Source of the DNA: Variovorax sp. Root411 | GTDB lineage: Bacteria; Pseudomonadota; Gammaproteobacteria; Burkholderiales; Burkholderiaceae_C | NCBI RefSeq assembly: GCF_001425205.1 | Contig: NZ_LMDW01000019.1 | Location: 181,534 to 245,533, forward strand | Reading direction: 5' to 3' | DNA: 64,000 nucleotides | Shown here: positions 62,025 to 64,000 of the stretch, one piece after another | Position numbering within the stretch: the first letter of the stretch is position 1 | Layout of the letters: the number at the start of each line of letters is the position of its first letter | The notes under the pieces: model-generated | Databases searched by the model: none | What the model saw: the letters and a program-made list of their open reading frames with translations, nothing else | What the model was told of the DNA's origin: nothing | Translations under genes and position numbers: made by a program

Positions 62025-63578
62025 ATGCATCTGCCCCGCAGCCTCTGGCGCGCCGCCCTGCTGTTCGCCCTCGCATGGCTTGCCGTCGCGTCCGCCCCCG
62101 CACAAGCCGCGGACGAGACGCTGCGCGTGGGCTCCAAGCGCTTCACCGAGTCGTACATCCTGGCCGAGTTGCTGGCGCAGACGGCGGCGCCGCACACCAC
62201 CTCGCCGCCGGTGGTGCGGCAGGGGCTGGGCAACACGGCCATCGTGTACGAGGCGCTGCGCTCGGGCGCCATCGACCTGTACGCCGAATACACCGGCACC
62301 ATCGCGCTCGAAATCCTCAAGGGCTCGCCGGCGGACACGCGCGAGGCCATGAACGCGGCGCTCGCGCCGATGGGCCTGGGCGTGGCCATTCCGCTGGGCT
62401 TCAACGACGGCTATGCACTCGCGGTGCGAGCGGCCGATGCCGAGCGGCTCGGCCTGCGCACGCTGAGCGACCTGGCGAAGCACCCCGAGCTGAAGTTCGG
62501 CCTGTCGAACGAATTCATCGGCCGCGCGGACGGCTGGAAGGGCCTCGCCGAGCGCTACGGCTTCACGCAGGCACCCACCGGCCTCGACCACGGGCTGGCC
62601 TACGACGCGGTGGCCGCGAAGCAAATCGACGTGATCGACATCTACACCACCGACGCCAAGATCGACCACCTCGGCCTGCGCGTGCTGGAAGACGACAAGA
62701 AGTACTTTCCACGCTACGACGCGGTGGTGCTCTACAAGCTCGACCTGCCCACGCGGCTGCCGCAGGCCTGGGCCGCGCTGAAGACACTCGAAGGCCGCAT
62801 CGACGAGCACGCGATGATCGCGATGAATGCGCGCGCCGAGCTGCAGAGCGTGCCCTTCGACACCATCGCGCGCGACTTTCTCGCGAGCGCGGGCAAGGGC
62901 GCTAAGGCGCAGCCGCAGGAGGCGCGGCGCGGCTTCATGGCCAAGCTGCTCGGGCCGGACCTGTGGAAGCTCACGCGGCAGCATCTGCTGCTGGTGGCGG
63001 TGTCGGTCGGCGTCGCGATTCTCATCGGCGTGCCGCTGGCGATCCTGGTGTTTGCGCATGTGCGGCTGCGCGCGGTGGTGCTGGGTTTCGCGAGTCTGCT
63101 GCAAACCGTGCCGTCGCTGGCGCTGCTGGCGGTGCTGATCTCGATGCTGGGCGCCATTGGCGCGCTGCCCGCGCTGATCGCGCTGACGCTCTATTCGCTG
63201 CTGCCGATCATGCGCAACACGGTGACGGGCCTGGCCGAGGTGCCCAATGGCCTGCGGATGGCCGGCACTGCACTGGGCATGACGCCGCCGCAGAGCCTTC
63301 GGCTGGTGCTGCTGCCGCTGGCGCTGCCCACGCTGCTGGCGGGTGTGCGCACCGCGACCTCGATCGCCATCGGCACTGCGACCATTGCGGCCTTCATCGG
63401 TGCGGGTGGCTTCGGCGAGCGCATCGTGACGGGGCTGGCGCTCAACGACCGCGAACTGCTCGTTGCGGGCGCATTGCCGGCGGCTGCGCTGGCGTTGCTG
63501 AGTGAAGGTCTGTTCGAGCTCGTGGAATACCTGATGCGGCGGCGGCGTCGTGTGCCGGTGTCTTCGCTGCCTTCCTGA
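62025..63578 (+). CDS. fused osmoprotectant ABC receptor-permease
   Basis: A 517-aa protein combining two transporter parts. After a signal peptide (cleavage near AQAADE), residues about 28-300 form an OpuAC/ProX-type binding domain (VGSKRFTESYILAEL, YAEYTGTIALEIL, YDAVAAKQIDVIDIYTTDAK). Residues about 318-505 form a BPD permease with six helices and the coupling loop AGTALGMTPPQSLRLVLLPLALP. Such fusions transport glycine betaine, choline or related quaternary amines. The ATPase partner is not next to it. Starts 111 nt from the divergent ROK-type gene. Confidence 0.9.
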   Translation: MHLPRSLWRAALLFALAWLAVASAPAQAADETLRVGSKRFTESYILAELLAQTAAPHTTSPPVVRQGLGNTAIVYEALRSGAIDLYAEYTGTIALEILKGSPADTREAMNAALAPMGLGVAIPLGFNDGYALAVRAADAERLGLRTLSDLAKHPELKFGLSNEFIGRADGWKGLAERYGFTQAPTGLDHGLAYDAVAAKQIDVIDIYTTDAKIDHLGLRVLEDDKKYFPRYDAVVLYKLDLPTRLPQAWAALKTLEGRIDEHAMIAMNARAELQSVPFDTIARDFLASAGKGAKAQPQEARRGFMAKLLGPDLWKLTRQHLLLVAVSVGVAILIGVPLAILVFAHVRLRAVVLGFASLLQTVPSLALLAVLISMLGAIGALPALIALTLYSLLPIMRNTVTGLAEVPNGLRMAGTALGMTPPQSLRLVLLPLALPTLLAGVRTATSIAIGTATIAAFIGAGGFGERIVTGLALNDRELLVAGALPAAALALLSEGLFELVEYLMRRRRRVPVSSLPS

Positions 63579-63587
63579 ATTGCTCTG

Positions 63588-63843
63588 GTGTTCTTTCGGG
63601 GCGTGTGCGAAGGCCATCGGGTGCTCCCCTCCGCGAATGTCCCCCGCTTCGCTCCTCCTTTATTTCGCTGCGGGGAGCACCCGATGCCCTTCGCACATGG
63701 ACGCTGTCGTTGTGCCGGCCGCGCAAGCGCTGCGTCCATTGATCACGCCGATGGGGTGCCTCGCGCAGCGAAATAAAGGAGGAGCGAAGCGGGGGACATT
63801 CGCGGAGCAAGGTACCCCGTCGGCGTGAGCGCGCCCTGAACAC
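63588..63843. repeat. 256-bp nested inverted-repeat element, copy 2
   Basis: Non-coding, between the receptor-permease and aldehyde dehydrogenase genes. Contains A/A' (63604-63629 with 63672-63697, 26 bp, one mismatch), perfect 44-bp long arms (63629-63672 with 63764-63807) and D/D' (63744-63760 with 63811-63827, two mismatches). A smaller pair ATGGACGC/GCGTCCAT lies between. The outer stem is weaker than in copy 1. Both strands show similar short frames only because the sequence is palindromic. Confidence 0.9.
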
Positions 63844-63877
63844 AACAGCGTGCTCAAAGCCGCCCACGACGAAAGGA

Positions 63878-64000
63878 TCAGGCCAGCGTGTAGGCCGTCT
63901 TCACCGTCGTGAAGAACTCCTGCGCGTACTTGCCCTGCTCGCGCGGACCGTAGCTCGAGCCCTTGCGGCCGCCGAACGGCACGTGGTAGTCCACGCCCGC
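63878..64000 (-). CDS. aldehyde dehydrogenase, C-terminal fragment (2,5-dioxopentanoate dehydrogenase-like)
   Basis: Only the last 40 codons and the stop are inside the window; the gene continues past the right edge. The peptide VDYHVPFGGRKGSSYGPREQ followed by GKYAQEFFTTVKTAYTLA matches the oligomerisation tail of NAD(P)-dependent aldehyde dehydrogenases, especially the alpha-ketoglutaric semialdehyde group of sugar-acid catabolism. The assignment within the family is tentative. Confidence 0.8.
   Translation of the reverse strand, partial: AGVDYHVPFGGRKGSSYGPREQGKYAQEFFTTVKTAYTLA

Noticed and set aside
63550..63857. Short proteins on both strands around the second inverted-repeat element, with peptides similar to ones near 48333-48628
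   Set aside because: Similarity comes from the duplicated palindromic DNA; both strands yield related peptides and no ribosome sites are present.

Overview
The window is chromosomal DNA from a high-GC betaproteobacterium, most likely a Comamonadaceae member close to Variovorax. Supporting signs are a surE-pcm-nlpD cluster, uvrC-pgsA, earP-efp with an Arg32-type EF-P, a sigma-70 with a long Ala/Lys-rich N-terminus, a phasin, a Bug-type solute receptor, and a dense gene layout with many 4-nt start/stop overlaps. The placement is an inference from gene families, not from a database search. No phage, transposase, integrase, plasmid or CRISPR sequence was seen.

Layout: 1-2468 is the minus-strand surE-pcm-nlpD operon. 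2596-8446 holds a quinone-reductase-like enzyme, an H-NS-family protein, tRNA-His, two small proteins, a phosphatase-like protein, ppiD, tRNA-Val and hupB. 8665-12604 holds a tartrate-dehydrogenase-like enzyme coupled to a haloacetate-dehalogenase-like hydrolase with a divergent LysR regulator, then an EamA exporter. 12601-20717 holds pgsA, uvrC, a lipoprotein gamma-glutamyltransferase, an M20 peptidase, earP and efp. 20851-27937 holds a LOG-family protein, an MFS carrier, rmuC, a hydroxyacid dehydrogenase, an Na+/H+ antiporter and pncB. 28120-31786 holds stress, envelope and lipid-metabolism genes (CsbD, a Cys-repeat secreted protein, thioesterase, phasin, SDR, YihY). 31870-36532 is dnaG-rpoD. 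36623-39000 holds a Bcr/CflA pump and an HPP-CBS protein. 39125-43305 is a small catabolic operon (HMG-CoA-lyase-like, CaiB, Bug receptor) with a divergent LysR regulator. 43446-44992 is a metallo-beta-lactamase-fold/DsbA pair. 44989-49826 is a branched-chain amino-acid type ABC transporter. 50097-53338 holds a MetE-like protein, a GST and a cardiolipin synthase. 53316-60838 is a TetR regulator with a complete YbhGFSR-type ABC export operon plus outer-membrane factor. 60849-64000 holds a ROK-type kinase homologue, a fused osmoprotectant ABC receptor-permease, and the 3-prime end of an aldehyde dehydrogenase.

The most unusual items are these. (1) Two copies of a 256-bp non-coding element built from nested inverted repeats that can fold in mutually exclusive ways; compensatory base changes between the copies support conserved pairing. 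(2) Two copies of a GC-rich double-hairpin, REPIN-like repeat. (3) A ROK-family protein whose motif order is circularly permuted. (4) A structured RNA candidate between dnaG and rpoD. (5) A TetR operator-like palindrome controlling the efflux operon. Most other genes are conserved housekeeping or common metabolic functions.
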